Shown: positions 25,073 to 34,113 of the stretch, piece by piece
Layout of the letters: every line of letters starts with the position of its first letter
Numbering within the stretch: position 1 is the first letter of the stretch
Assembly (NCBI GenBank): GCA_937952285.1
Contig: CALFZE010000012.1
Location: 1 to 53,289 of the forward strand
Length of the DNA: 53,289 nt
Direction: 5' to 3'
From: UBA2428 sp002343545
Lineage (GTDB): Bacteria; Bdellovibrionota; UBA2428
The notes under the pieces: model-generated
Seen by the model: the letters and a program-made list of their open reading frames with translations, nothing else
Told to the model about the DNA's origin: nothing
Database searches by the model: none
Program-made: the position numbers and the translations under genes

Positions 25073-25776
25073 TCGATCAAGAATTCGACCTGCGTGACGA
25101 CGCGGACCTTCTTCTTGAAGGAATTGTTCGATTCGTAGTCCGAGTAGGGCGAAGCGAGCGAAAACACCCCTTGGCTTGCGCGGCGGATCTTTCCGACCTT
25201 CGCGCCCATGGATCCGGCGAAGCCGTTCGCGGCTTCGAGCGCGTTCTTCGTGGCTTCTTCGAGCATCGCGGGTTTGATCGCGTTGAGATCCGTGAAGTAA
25301 TAGTTCAGTTGCGACGACGTCAGCACGACGCCCTGCTTGAGTAGCTCATCGGTTCGTTGGCTGAGTTGCGTGACGACGTCGACGCGACCGGAGGAAACGA
25401 GAAACCCGCCGCGCGCCGTGAAGCGATCGCCGCGCGTCTCGCCGCCGTACTCCTGCGCGAGCTTGTCGGAGATGCGCACGGGGGCCTTTTGGAGCTCGCC
25501 CTCCTCGAGCCCGCTCGCCTTGAGGAACTCGAGAAGCTTGGTCTGCGCGGTTTGGATCTTGCGGTTCAGTTCGCCCACGTCGTTCGAAGAAAGGCCGAAC
25601 TCCAGATTGAGACTCGCTTCGTTCGAGTCGACGAGACGTTCCGCGAGTCCCCGGACTTCGATACTTTGGTCCATGCGCTTGAAGCGCACCATGCCGCCCC
25701 CCACGAAGAATCCGGCGGCGGCGAGTCCCAGGGCCACGATAAAGGCGGGAAGCAGACGTTCTTTCGCGAAGCTCAT
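25069..25776 (-). CDS. SIMPL (DUF541) domain envelope protein
   Basis: A 235-residue protein with an N-terminal membrane anchor or signal (residues 10-30, AFIVALGLAAAGFFVGGGM) and a SIMPL/DUF541 domain. Landmarks are IEVRGLAERLVDSNEA at the domain start, the internal SDKLAQEY, and a repeated strand-helix pattern ending VRVVTQVEF. Bacterial SIMPL proteins are periplasmic or membrane-attached, form oligomeric cages in some species, and have been linked to oxidative stress, but their chemistry is unknown. The gene overlaps the stop codon of the GDSL hydrolase gene by 4 bp in convergent orientation. Confidence 0.83.
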   Translation of the reverse strand: MSFAKERLLPAFIVALGLAAAGFFVGGGMVRFKRMDQSIEVRGLAERLVDSNEASLNLEFGLSSNDVGELNRKIQTAQTKLLEFLKASGLEEGELQKAPVRISDKLAQEYGGETRGDRFTARGGFLVSSGRVDVVTQLSQRTDELLKQGVVLTSSQLNYYFTDLNAIKPAMLEEATKNALEAANGFAGSMGAKVGKIRRASQGVFSLASPYSDYESNNSFKKKVRVVTQVEFLID

Positions 25777-25843
25777 GAAGCCGAGGCTAGGCCGGCCACC
25801 CGGGGATGACCATCCCGTCGGAACCTGTTAACACGCGGGGTCG

Positions 25844-26986
25844 ATGAGTTTTCGCGTCCAATACCAAGAGCTCGTGCCCCCCGGTCGACCGGGGAACGGC
25901 AATGCCCGTCGCGGTCGTCTGACGACTCCCCACGGCGTCATCGAAACTCCGATCTTCATGCCGGTCGGCACCGCGGGAACGGTGAAGGGCGTGCTCACGC
26001 GCGACCTCGAAGAAATGGGCGCGCAAATCATTCTCGGCAACACCTACCATCTTTGGCTGCGGCCGGGCACCGAAACGCTTCGCGCGGTCGGTGGCCTGCG
26101 CAAGTGGATGAACTGGCAAGGTCCCCTCCTCACGGACAGCGGTGGCTTTCAGGTCTTCTCGCTCTCCGAGCTGCGCAAGTGGAACGACGAAGGCGTCGAG
26201 TTCCGCTCGCACTTGGACGGATCCAAGCTCTTCATGAGTCCGGAGACCTCAATCGAGATCCAAGAAGCGATCGCTTCCACGATCATGATGCAGCTCGATA
26301 TCTGTCCGGCTCTGCCGGCCGATCGCAAGACGCTCGAACAAGCGGTGGAGCAATCGACGCGTTGGGCGGAACGCTGCTTGCGCGCCCGCAAAGGCGAAGG
26401 CGCCCTCTTCGCGATCGCGCAAGGCGGGCTGGACGTGGGCCTCCGTCGCGAGCATCTCGCCCGACTGGCCTCGATGGAAGTCGACGGCGTGGCCTTCGAC
26501 GGGATCGCCCTCGGAGGCTTTTCGGTGGGCGAAAGTCCGGAGCTCATGGCGGAGGCGCTCGTCGAAATCACACCCGCCATGCCCCGCGAGCGGCCGCGCT
26601 ACCTCATGGGCGTTGGCACGCCGCGTGATCTTTTGAACGCCATCGCGAGCGGCATCGACATGTTCGACTGCGTGATGCCGTCGCGAAACGCGCGAAATGG
26701 CACGCTTTTCACATCTCGTGGCGCGGTGCATATCAGAAACGCCCAATACGCTCGTGACGCGCGTCCCGTCGACGAAAACTGTGCCTGCTATACGTGCCGT
26801 AACTATACGGCGAGTTACCTGCGTCACTTGCACAACGCCAAAGAGATCCTGGGATCCGTGCTGAGCACGATCCATAACCTCCACTACTATTTGAATTTGA
26901 TGGCGGAAGCGCGCGCCGCGATCGAAGAAGGAATCTTCGAAAAGTTTCGCCTCGCGAAGTTCGAGGAGTGGCAACCCGAGACCTAG
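25844..26986 (+). CDS. tgt: Queuine/preQ1 tRNA-guanine transglycosylase
   Basis: A 380-residue enzyme that exchanges guanine-34 of GUN-anticodon tRNAs for the preQ1 base in queuosine synthesis. Seen are the active-site stretch DSGGFQVFSL (about 98-107), GGFSVGE (substrate loop, about 225-231) and FDCVMPSRNARNGTLF, whose Asp is the likely nucleophile. The zinc site is C-x-C-x2-C with a downstream His in CACYTCRNYTASYLRHLH. Length is typical. The start lies 12 bases after the element TGTTAA. It is followed 20 bp later by yajC, the classic tgt-yajC-secD-secF order. No preQ1 riboswitch was seen upstream. Confidence 0.96.
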   Translation: MSFRVQYQELVPPGRPGNGNARRGRLTTPHGVIETPIFMPVGTAGTVKGVLTRDLEEMGAQIILGNTYHLWLRPGTETLRAVGGLRKWMNWQGPLLTDSGGFQVFSLSELRKWNDEGVEFRSHLDGSKLFMSPETSIEIQEAIASTIMMQLDICPALPADRKTLEQAVEQSTRWAERCLRARKGEGALFAIAQGGLDVGLRREHLARLASMEVDGVAFDGIALGGFSVGESPELMAEALVEITPAMPRERPRYLMGVGTPRDLLNAIASGIDMFDCVMPSRNARNGTLFTSRGAVHIRNAQYARDARPVDENCACYTCRNYTASYLRHLHNAKEILGSVLSTIHNLHYYLNLMAEARAAIEEGIFEKFRLAKFEEWQPET

Positions 26987-27006
26987 CCTGTTAAACCATC
27001 TCGCTT

Positions 27007-27375
27007 ATGAAGAGATGTGTTGGTCTTCTTTTGTCTTTTGCTTCGACGGTCTGCGTGGGGTCCGCTTGGGCCCAGGAGGCGGCGACGCCCGCGGCTCCCG
27101 ACCCGGTGAAGGGTCTGCTGCTGAACCTGCCCATTTTCGTGGGCCTCTTCCTGCTCTTCTATTTCGGCGTCATCCAGCCGCAAAAGAAACAAGCCGCCAA
27201 GCAAGCCGAGTTCCAGTCCAAGCTGAACCGCGGCGACGAAGTCGTCACCCTCAGCGGCATCATCGGTACCGTGCGCGGATTGACCGACAAGGTCATCACG
27301 CTCGAAATCTCCCCCGGAACCGAAATGAAGGTCCTTCGCAGCCAAGTGGCCGCGCACTTGAAAGAGCAGGTCTAA
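27007..27375 (+). CDS. yajC: SecDF accessory subunit YajC
   Basis: A 122-residue inner-membrane protein with a signal-like N-terminus (1-20) and a single membrane helix (about 38-58, LLLNLPIFVGLFLLFYFGVI). The family hallmark QPQKKQAA comes directly after the helix, then a conserved small beta domain (GDEVVTLSGIIGTVRGL). YajC joins SecD and SecF to support protein export. The predicted signal cleavage (WAQEA) is unusual, since many YajCs simply have one TM. It lies 20 bp after tgt and 1 bp before secD. Its ATG follows a TGTTAA element by 12 bases, so it may also have its own promoter. Confidence 0.95.
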   Translation: MKRCVGLLLSFASTVCVGSAWAQEAATPAAPDPVKGLLLNLPIFVGLFLLFYFGVIQPQKKQAAKQAEFQSKLNRGDEVVTLSGIIGTVRGLTDKVITLEISPGTEMKVLRSQVAAHLKEQV

Positions 27376-27376
27376 C

Positions 27377-29164
27377 ATGGAGAAGAAACTCGGCTGGCGC
27401 TTTGCGACCTGCGCAATCCTGACGATCCTGACCTTCGTCTTTTTGGTGCCGACCTTCTACTCGCTCAAGAATCCCGACGCGGAAGGTAAGCTTCCCGGGT
27501 GGATGCCCAACACGTCGATGCGCCTTGGCCTCGACCTTCAGGGCGGCGTGCATATGGTCCTCGGCGTCGACCTCGACAAGGTCGTCGTGAACCAGCTCAC
27601 GGCCTACGGTCGCGATCTCGAAAAGACCCTCGACGGCAAGAACGTGAAGGGCGCGAAGTTCAAGGTGAACGAAGCTCGTCTCGAACTCGAAGGCACCTTC
27701 GCGAGCAAAGCCGACGTCCAGACGGCCGATAACTTCGTTTCGTCGGAATACACGGTCCTCCAGGCGGTCGGCGCGACGGACAACGTCGGCGTCTTCCGTA
27801 TGGCCCCCACGCAAGAAGAATACGTTCGCGCTCGCGCGATCGACCAGTCGATCGAGACGATCCGCAACCGGATCGACGAGTTCGGCGTGGCCGAGCCGAT
27901 CATCTCGCGCAAGGGCGACAATCAAGTCCTCGTCCAGTTCCCGGGCGCTAAGGAGCCCGAGCGTCTCAAGGACCTCATCGGTCAAACGGCGCAGCTTTAC
28001 TTCCGCATCGCGCACGAATGCCGCGACGGCGGCTGCTTGGCCAAGTGGGAATCCGACTTGAGCGCCTGGATCAAGGAAGCCGAAGAGAAGGGCGCCTACA
28101 AGCGCGAGTCCTTCCAGCGCTTCTCGGACTACCGCAAGAAGATCAACGAAGATCTTGCGGCCAAACTCCCGCCGGAAACCGCGATCTACTTTGAGCGGAC
28201 GCGCGACGTGAATAATCCGTCGGAAACGAGCTACCGCCCCTTCCTTCTTTCCACGAAGAACACCCTCTCGGGTGAGTACATTCAGAACGCCTCGGTTCGC
28301 ATGAGCGAGTCGGGTGGCTTGCGCGTCGGCGCGGCCCGCCCCGAAGTCGCCTTCGAGATGAACCCGGCCGGAGCTCCGCTGCTGGGAGCGCTCACGGGTG
28401 ACCACCAAGGCATGTTCATGGCGATCGTGTTGGACGACTTCGTGAAGAGCGCGCCGAGCATCAACTCGGCGATCCGCGAAGCCGGTATCATCACGCTGGG
28501 TTCGGGCTCGATCGACGAGATGCAGAAAGAAGCCCAGGATCTCGCGGTCGTCCTGCGCGCCGGTGCGCTGCCGGCCTCGATCGAGATCCAGGAAGAACGC
28601 GTTATCGGTCCGAGCCTGGGTCGCGATGCGATCGAAGCGGGTAACCTCGCGCTCGCGCTCTCCGCGCTCATGGTTTGCGTTCTGCTCGTGCTCTACTACG
28701 GCTCGGCCGGTCTCGTGGCGGCCTTCGTGACGATCATGAACGTCGGCTTCATCATCGCCGTCCTCGGCGTGATGGGCGCGACGCTCACGCTGCCGGGTAT
28801 CGCCGGTATCGTGCTGACGCTCGGTATGGCCGTCGACGCGCTCATCTTGATCTACGAACGCATGCGCGAAGAGATTCGCGCCGGTCGCAGCCGCACCCAA
28901 GTCCTGGAGCTCGGTTTCGAGCACGCCACGACGGCGATCTTGGACTCGAACGTGACGACGGCGATCGGTGCCTTCGTGCTGCTGCAGTACGGCACGGGCT
29001 CGATCCGCGGTTTCGCGCTCACGCTGATGGTCGGTATCTTGGCCAACGTCTTCATGGCGACCTTCTATACGAAGACGCTTTTCCAGGGCCTGCTCAAGTG
29101 GGGTCTCATGAAGGAACTTCGCGTCGGTCTCAACGGCAAAGATTTGAAGGAAGCCGCCGTCTAA
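27377..29164 (+). CDS. secD: Protein translocase subunit SecD
   Basis: A 595-residue RND-superfamily membrane protein that uses the proton gradient to pull exported proteins through SecYEG. The first membrane helix is near residues 10-28. The D1 motif RLGLDLQGGVHMVLGVD follows, then the large periplasmic domain, and five C-terminal helices from about residue 425 with TLTLPGIAGIVLTLGMAVD and LIYERMREE (D5/D6 regions). Several Lys/Glu-rich insertions in the periplasmic part (residues 210-280) are larger than in E. coli but common in delta-type SecDs. It starts 1 base after yajC and is followed by secF 24 bp later. Confidence 0.96.
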   Translation: MEKKLGWRFATCAILTILTFVFLVPTFYSLKNPDAEGKLPGWMPNTSMRLGLDLQGGVHMVLGVDLDKVVVNQLTAYGRDLEKTLDGKNVKGAKFKVNEARLELEGTFASKADVQTADNFVSSEYTVLQAVGATDNVGVFRMAPTQEEYVRARAIDQSIETIRNRIDEFGVAEPIISRKGDNQVLVQFPGAKEPERLKDLIGQTAQLYFRIAHECRDGGCLAKWESDLSAWIKEAEEKGAYKRESFQRFSDYRKKINEDLAAKLPPETAIYFERTRDVNNPSETSYRPFLLSTKNTLSGEYIQNASVRMSESGGLRVGAARPEVAFEMNPAGAPLLGALTGDHQGMFMAIVLDDFVKSAPSINSAIREAGIITLGSGSIDEMQKEAQDLAVVLRAGALPASIEIQEERVIGPSLGRDAIEAGNLALALSALMVCVLLVLYYGSAGLVAAFVTIMNVGFIIAVLGVMGATLTLPGIAGIVLTLGMAVDALILIYERMREEIRAGRSRTQVLELGFEHATTAILDSNVTTAIGAFVLLQYGTGSIRGFALTLMVGILANVFMATFYTKTLFQGLLKWGLMKELRVGLNGKDLKEAAV

Positions 29165-29188
29165 GGGCGGGGGAGAACGGGGAAAGTC

Positions 29189-30136
29189 ATGGAGTTTTTT
29201 CAGCCTAAGAACCTCAAGATCGACTGGGTCAAGTACTTCAAGCCCGCGATGCTGGCTTCGATCGCGCTGACCGCGTTGAGCGTCGTGCTCATGGTGAAGC
29301 CGGGCCTGAACTACGGGATCGACTTCCGTGGCGGTCTCGAAGCGCTCGTGTCCTTCCAGGATCCGAACGTCGACGTCGGCGAACTGCGTGAGACCCTGGA
29401 TAACAAGATCGAGAACCTCTCGGTCGTGAACTTTGCCTCGACGAACGGCAAGACCGAGTTTCAGATCACGGGCCGCAGCGAGAGCCCGGAAAAAATGTCG
29501 ACGGTGCTGACCGAGTCGCTCGTGGCGAAGTATGGCCCCCGCGGCGAGAAGTGGGAAGCCACGAAGATCGACACCGTCGGCCCGAAGGCCGGATCGGAGC
29601 TTCGCAAGTCGGCGCTCCTCTCGATGATCTATACCTGTTTGCTCGTCGGTCTTTACATGTACTGGCGTTTCGACGCGCGTTACGCGCCGGGTGTCTTGGC
29701 GTGTATCTTCCACGACTTGATCGTGGCGACGGGCTTCTTGGTCGTCTCGGGCATGGAGTTCTCGACGACGGTCGTCGCCGGCCTCCTGACCCTGGCCGGC
29801 TATAGCGTGAACGATACGGTCGTGATCTACGACCGTATCCGCGAGCTCGAGAACGGCAGCTACGGCAAGTCGAAGGCTGCGCTCGTGAACGAAGCGATCA
29901 ACTCGACGCTCTCGCGTACGGTGCTCACGTCGGTCACGACGCTCGGCGCTTGTGTCATCCTCTTCTTCATCGGAGCGGCGGACATCAAGGCCTTCGCGGC
30001 GACCCTCTTCGTGGGTATCATCGTCGGGACTTACAGCTCGGTCTTCGTGGCGGCGCCGATTTACCTCTGGGCGAACAATCGCTTGGAATCTAACGCAACG
30101 GGCACGAACAAGCTCGCGACCTCGACCAAGTCCTAG
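29189..30136 (+). CDS. secF: Protein translocase subunit SecF
   Basis: A 315-residue six-helix partner of SecD. The N-terminal helix is followed by YGIDFRGGLEALVSF (D1 motif) and a short periplasmic loop. Later come AGYSVNDTVVIYDRIRE (the conserved D4/D5 segment with Asp-Arg) and NSTLSRTVLTSVTTL. Length and layout are typical. It completes the yajC-secD-secF cluster and is followed by recJ after 9 bp, an adjacency seen in several delta-proteobacteria-like genomes. A GGGGGAGAACGGGG purine-rich stretch precedes the ATG. Confidence 0.96.
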   Translation: MEFFQPKNLKIDWVKYFKPAMLASIALTALSVVLMVKPGLNYGIDFRGGLEALVSFQDPNVDVGELRETLDNKIENLSVVNFASTNGKTEFQITGRSESPEKMSTVLTESLVAKYGPRGEKWEATKIDTVGPKAGSELRKSALLSMIYTCLLVGLYMYWRFDARYAPGVLACIFHDLIVATGFLVVSGMEFSTTVVAGLLTLAGYSVNDTVVIYDRIRELENGSYGKSKAALVNEAINSTLSRTVLTSVTTLGACVILFFIGAADIKAFAATLFVGIIVGTYSSVFVAAPIYLWANNRLESNATGTNKLATSTKS

Positions 30137-30145
30137 TTCCCGACC

Positions 30146-31975
30146 ATGGAAGGCTCCGTATCGCCGTCGGGCGTCTTGTCGCCCGGCGGCTCCTTTCTGT
30201 GGCGTCCTCGCCGAGCGGAGGCCGTTCCGGCTGAGCTCACGGCTCGCTTCGGTCCGCTGCTCGCGCAGGTTCTGTGGCAGCGCGGATGGTCGGAGATCGA
30301 AGCCATCGAGGCCTATCTCGATCCCCGTCTCGAGGCCCTGACCTCTCCCTTTAGCTTGCGGGGGATGGAAGCGGCGGCCGAACGGCTTTGCCGGGCCGTA
30401 CAAAGTGGCGAGCCGATCGTCGTCTACTCGGATTACGACATCGACGGGATGACGGGCCTGGCCATCCTCGTTTCTTATCTGCGCAGCTTGGGCCACGAGA
30501 ACGTGTCGTTCTTCCAGCCCGACCGACTTTCGGAAGGCTACGGCGTGCACGCCGCGGCGATCCGCGATCTGGCGAGTCGTGGGGCTCGGCTCATCATCAC
30601 CGTCGATACGGGGATCGCGGCTTTCGAAGCGGCCGAAGCCGCCAAGGAAGTCGGCGTCGATCTGCTCATCACCGACCACCACCAACAGACGGCCGAGACT
30701 CTGCCCGACACGCCTTACGTCGTGAACCCGAATCAACGGGGCGACACGAGCGGGCTGAGCTACCTGGCCGGCGCGGGGATGGCGTTCTACCTTTGCGTGG
30801 CCGCGCGTAGCCAGCTTCGCAAGGCGGCCTTCTTCGGGCCCTCGCGTCCCGAGCCGGACCTGCGGGAACTGCTCGACCTCCTCGTGCTCGGCACGGTGGC
30901 CGACAGCGTGGAGTTACGCGGCGACAACCGCATTCTCGTGCGCGCGGGCCTCAAGAAACTCGCTTTCACGCGGCGACCGGGACTCCGGGCGCTCGTCGAC
31001 AAAGTCTGCAGCGGCGAGACTTCGCTCACGGCCAAGGACTTGGCCTTCTCGATCGCGCCCAAGCTCAATGCGGCAAGCCGCATGGGACAAGCCCACCTTT
31101 CGACCGAACTGCTGCTGACCCAGGATCCGGGCCGCGCCCAGGAGCTCGTCGCGCAGATTCTCAAGCTCAACGACCAACGTTCCAAGGTGCAGGCCGAGAT
31201 CTTCGAGTCGGCGCAGGCCCAGGCCCGCACGCAGATCGAGGGATCCGATCCGCCCGTGCTCGTCGTTCGCGGCGAATGGCACGAGGGCGTGCTCGGGGTC
31301 GTGGCGGCCAAGCTCGTCGACGCTTTCAAGAAGCCCGCGATCGTGTTGACGGAGCTCGCGCACGGCGAAGGCCCGTCGCTGCTGCGGGGTTCGATGCGGA
31401 CCCTGCCCAAGGTCCACTGCCTCAAGATCCTCGAAGGGGCCCACGACGTGCTGCTGCGTTACGGCGGCCATCGCATGGCGGCGGGGCTTCAGATGCGCGC
31501 CGAACACTTTGTCGAATTCACGGAACGGCTTTGGGAGTCGGGCCGGGCGGCCCCGGCCGATCTCTTCGCGGCCGAACCCGTCGCCTACGACGGAGATCTG
31601 ACGCCCCGGCTCCAGGTCCGCGACATCGTCGCGCTCTCCCAGATGGCGCCGTGGGGAGCCGGAAACCCCGAGCCGCTCCTGCGCGTGCGGGGTCTCGACC
31701 CTTCGAAGCGCCAGATCCTCAAGGAAAAACACGTGAAGTTCCGTACCGCGGAAGGCCACGGGCTCATCGGTTTCTCGAAAGCCGCCGAAGTCGGACGTTT
31801 CCTTGACGAGGGCGCCTCGAAGCTCGAGGCGCTCGTGGTGCCCGAGATCAATCGCTTTCGTGGAATCGAGACGGTACAATTGAGAATTGAGCATGTCGGA
31901 CGAGATGACTCTGACGGTCCTGATCTTGGACCCCGACGAGGATTTTTTGAAGGAAGCCCAGTCCCTGGGGGATGA
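30146..31975 (+). CDS. recJ: Single-stranded-DNA-specific exonuclease RecJ
   Basis: A 609-residue 5'-3' ssDNA exonuclease of the DHH family used in recombination and mismatch repair. Motif I is SDYDIDGMTG, motif II TVDTGI, the DHH motif is TDHHQ, and the DHHA1 signature is RYGGHRMAAG near residue 440. The C-terminal OB-like domain ends at about VQLRIEHVG. The last 30 or so residues lie in the region that also encodes the start of the next gene in another frame, so this tail is probably non-conserved. It follows secF by 9 bp. Confidence 0.94.
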   Translation: MEGSVSPSGVLSPGGSFLWRPRRAEAVPAELTARFGPLLAQVLWQRGWSEIEAIEAYLDPRLEALTSPFSLRGMEAAAERLCRAVQSGEPIVVYSDYDIDGMTGLAILVSYLRSLGHENVSFFQPDRLSEGYGVHAAAIRDLASRGARLIITVDTGIAAFEAAEAAKEVGVDLLITDHHQQTAETLPDTPYVVNPNQRGDTSGLSYLAGAGMAFYLCVAARSQLRKAAFFGPSRPEPDLRELLDLLVLGTVADSVELRGDNRILVRAGLKKLAFTRRPGLRALVDKVCSGETSLTAKDLAFSIAPKLNAASRMGQAHLSTELLLTQDPGRAQELVAQILKLNDQRSKVQAEIFESAQAQARTQIEGSDPPVLVVRGEWHEGVLGVVAAKLVDAFKKPAIVLTELAHGEGPSLLRGSMRTLPKVHCLKILEGAHDVLLRYGGHRMAAGLQMRAEHFVEFTERLWESGRAAPADLFAAEPVAYDGDLTPRLQVRDIVALSQMAPWGAGNPEPLLRVRGLDPSKRQILKEKHVKFRTAEGHGLIGFSKAAEVGRFLDEGASKLEALVVPEINRFRGIETVQLRIEHVGRDDSDGPDLGPRRGFFEGSPVPGG

Positions 31976-32957
31976 GCGCCTTCGCGTCATCGCCGAGCTC
32001 CATTCGCGCTCCAATCCGCACAATCTCGAAGACCTGATCCTCAAACACTATCCCGACGTCGTCGTGCTCAACCTGGACGTCGACGACGTGCTCGGTTTCG
32101 GCCGCAGCGTGCAGGAGATCCTGAACGTTCCGCTCGCGCTCCCGCCCATCGTCGTGGGAACGACGAGCCGCGAAGGTTCGGACTTGCGCGCGAAGGCCTA
32201 CGCCGTCGGCGTGGACGACTATCTCGTGCGCCCCTTCGGATTGCGGGATCTCGGCTTTCGTCTGGGCGTCCTGCGCAAGACCCGCCGTCTGCAGAAGCAC
32301 CTCGAGCAAGCGACCCGCAAGCTGAGCGGTTTGAATCTGCAGCTCTCGGATTCCAATCGTCGCCTGGAAGAAATGACGGTGACCGACGAGCTCACGGGTC
32401 TCTCGAACATGCGCTTCATGACGCAGTTCCTCGAGAAGCAGTTTCAGATGCTGAGCCGTTACGAGCGTCCCTTCGCGCTCCTCATGATCGATCTCGACCA
32501 TTTCAAGTCGGTGAACGACAAGAACGACCACCTCGTGGGGTCGCAGACCATCCGCACCATTGGGCGCACGATCGACGCCTGCACGCGCACGAGCGACGTG
32601 AAGGCGCGCTACGGCGGCGACGAGTACGTCGTGGCGATGCCCGAGACCGACGGCGCGAGCGCGGAGTTCGTCGCGAACCGCCTGCGCGAGGCCATCGCCG
32701 AGTCGGTCCACACGGGTCACGACGGCGCCGAGTTCCGCGTCACGGCGAGCATCGGCGTGGCCAGCTTCGCCAAGGACCGGCACACGAGCTACCGCGATCT
32801 CGTGAAGGAAGCCGACCGGGCGATGTACCTCTCCAAGAAGAACGGGCGCAACCGCGTGACGCTCTGGCGGCCCGAGTCGACGAGCGAGCTTCAGGAATAC
32901 GACGAGACGCAGTCGGCGATCATGACCGAGATCAAGAAGATTTCGGGCAAGGAGTAG
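31893..32957 (+). CDS. Diguanylate cyclase (GGDEF) with degenerate receiver domain
   Basis: About 354 residues from the ATG at 31893; MTLTVLILD at 31905 is an alternative start. Residues 1-125 form a response-regulator fold with TVLILDPDED and acceptor-like Asp in VVLNLDVDD. The usual switch Lys of the KPF motif is Arg (VRPFG), so phosphorylation signalling may be altered. A coiled linker precedes the GGDEF domain, with DELTGLSNMR, the substrate site LMIDLDHFKSVND and the active loop YGGDEYVV (GGDEY variant). It should make cyclic di-GMP in the cytoplasm. The 5' end overlaps recJ by 83 bp, and a TACAAT box at 31875-31880 could be its own promoter. Confidence 0.88.
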   Translation: MSDEMTLTVLILDPDEDFLKEAQSLGDERLRVIAELHSRSNPHNLEDLILKHYPDVVVLNLDVDDVLGFGRSVQEILNVPLALPPIVVGTTSREGSDLRAKAYAVGVDDYLVRPFGLRDLGFRLGVLRKTRRLQKHLEQATRKLSGLNLQLSDSNRRLEEMTVTDELTGLSNMRFMTQFLEKQFQMLSRYERPFALLMIDLDHFKSVNDKNDHLVGSQTIRTIGRTIDACTRTSDVKARYGGDEYVVAMPETDGASAEFVANRLREAIAESVHTGHDGAEFRVTASIGVASFAKDRHTSYRDLVKEADRAMYLSKKNGRNRVTLWRPESTSELQEYDETQSAIMTEIKKISGKE

Positions 32958-32963
32958 CGCGGG

Positions 32964-34088
32964 CTAGGGAGCTTCTTCCTTGGGCTGGCTCCGCGTTTCG
33001 AGCCAGCCTCGTGCGGATTCCCACCAACTCGGAGCGCTCGCCTTGGCGAGGAAGCCGGCGGCCGCCGCCCCGATGGCGATTCCCAAGGCGAGCGTCGCCG
33101 TGAATTTGAGGAAGGGCTTCCAGCGTTCGAGCCGCGTCTTTACGGGCGGCAGCGTTTTTTCCTCGACCTCGATGAGGCTCGGGTTGCCCGAGACGAGGCG
33201 GGCCTCCATGAGGAACTTGCGGATGCGCGACTCGAAGCTCGCGGCGAACTGCGAAGCCGCGTAGTCGCGCAGCGCGGCCTCGACGACCTGCGCCGAGGCG
33301 GGGCGCTTTTGCGGCAGCGTCTGCAGGCAATCCGCGATGAGCTTGGCGAGCAGGGGCGGGATGTCGGGCTTGATCTTTTCGGGCGCGATGTAGGCGCCGC
33401 GCTGGATGCGCGCGTACACGGATTCCTGCGGCGTCTCGAAGAAGGGTTTCTTGCCGGTCAGCATCTCGTAGAGCGTGATGCCGAACGCGAAAAGATCGGC
33501 GCGCGTGTCGAGCTTGCCGCCCACGACTTGCTCGGGCGAAAGGTAGTGGGGCGAGCCGATGAGGATGCCGGGCTGCGTGAGGTTGCCCGTCTCGCCCGGA
33601 TCGAAAGCGATGCCGAAGTCCATGATCTTGATCTCGCCGCGCAAGCTCACGCGCACGTTGTCGGGTTTGATGTCGCGGTGGACGAGCCCGTGCGTGTGCA
33701 CGTAGCTGAGACCGGCGAGCATCTTCGCGCCGATCATCGCGGCGACGTCGGGCGGCACGGCGCCGACTTTCTCCAGGATCTCGGCCAGGTCCCAGCCGCC
33801 GATGTACTCCATGATGATGAAGGCGTCGTCGCCCACGACGCGGTAGTCGTAAACGTGCGCGAGGTTCTGGTGCAGGAGGTTGGCCGAGGAGCGGGCCTCG
33901 CGGCGGAAGCGCTCCTGGATGTCGCGGATGGGGCGGAGCTCGGCGCGGATGCGCTTGATCGCGACGGGCCGATCGAGCAGCTTTTGCCGCCCGCGATAGA
34001 CCTCGGCCATGCCTCCGATCGCGACTTTCTGGATCTGATCGTAGGAATCTTCGAGGCCGCCGAGAATCTCGAAACCTTCTTGGGCCAC
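32964..34088 (-). CDS. Membrane-anchored Ser/Thr protein kinase (PknB-like)
   Basis: A 374-residue Hanks-type kinase starting at GTG. The kinase domain (about 15-275) has GGMAEVYRG with VAIKRIR (catalytic Lys), HRDIKPDN and DFGIAF, all key residues intact. A single membrane helix (about 330-352, FTATLALGIAIGAAAAGFL) and a short C-terminal tail follow, so the kinase faces the cytoplasm with little outside the membrane. Such kinases phosphorylate cytoplasmic regulators; the substrate is not evident here. It converges on the GGDEF gene with a 6-bp gap. A TGTTAA element lies 9 bases before the start codon, implying a very short leader. Confidence 0.9.
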   Translation of the reverse strand: MAQEGFEILGGLEDSYDQIQKVAIGGMAEVYRGRQKLLDRPVAIKRIRAELRPIRDIQERFRREARSSANLLHQNLAHVYDYRVVGDDAFIIMEYIGGWDLAEILEKVGAVPPDVAAMIGAKMLAGLSYVHTHGLVHRDIKPDNVRVSLRGEIKIMDFGIAFDPGETGNLTQPGILIGSPHYLSPEQVVGGKLDTRADLFAFGITLYEMLTGKKPFFETPQESVYARIQRGAYIAPEKIKPDIPPLLAKLIADCLQTLPQKRPASAQVVEAALRDYAASQFAASFESRIRKFLMEARLVSGNPSLIEVEEKTLPPVKTRLERWKPFLKFTATLALGIAIGAAAAGFLAKASAPSWWESARGWLETRSQPKEEAP

Positions 34089-34113
34089 GTGACTACTTTA
34101 ACAGCGGAGCGGG

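Noticed and set aside
27296..30736. A 1146-residue minus-strand open frame opposite yajC, secD, secF and recJ
   Set aside because: Its Arg/His/Asp-rich composition is an antisense effect of GC-rich codons, and the plus-strand genes are unmistakable.
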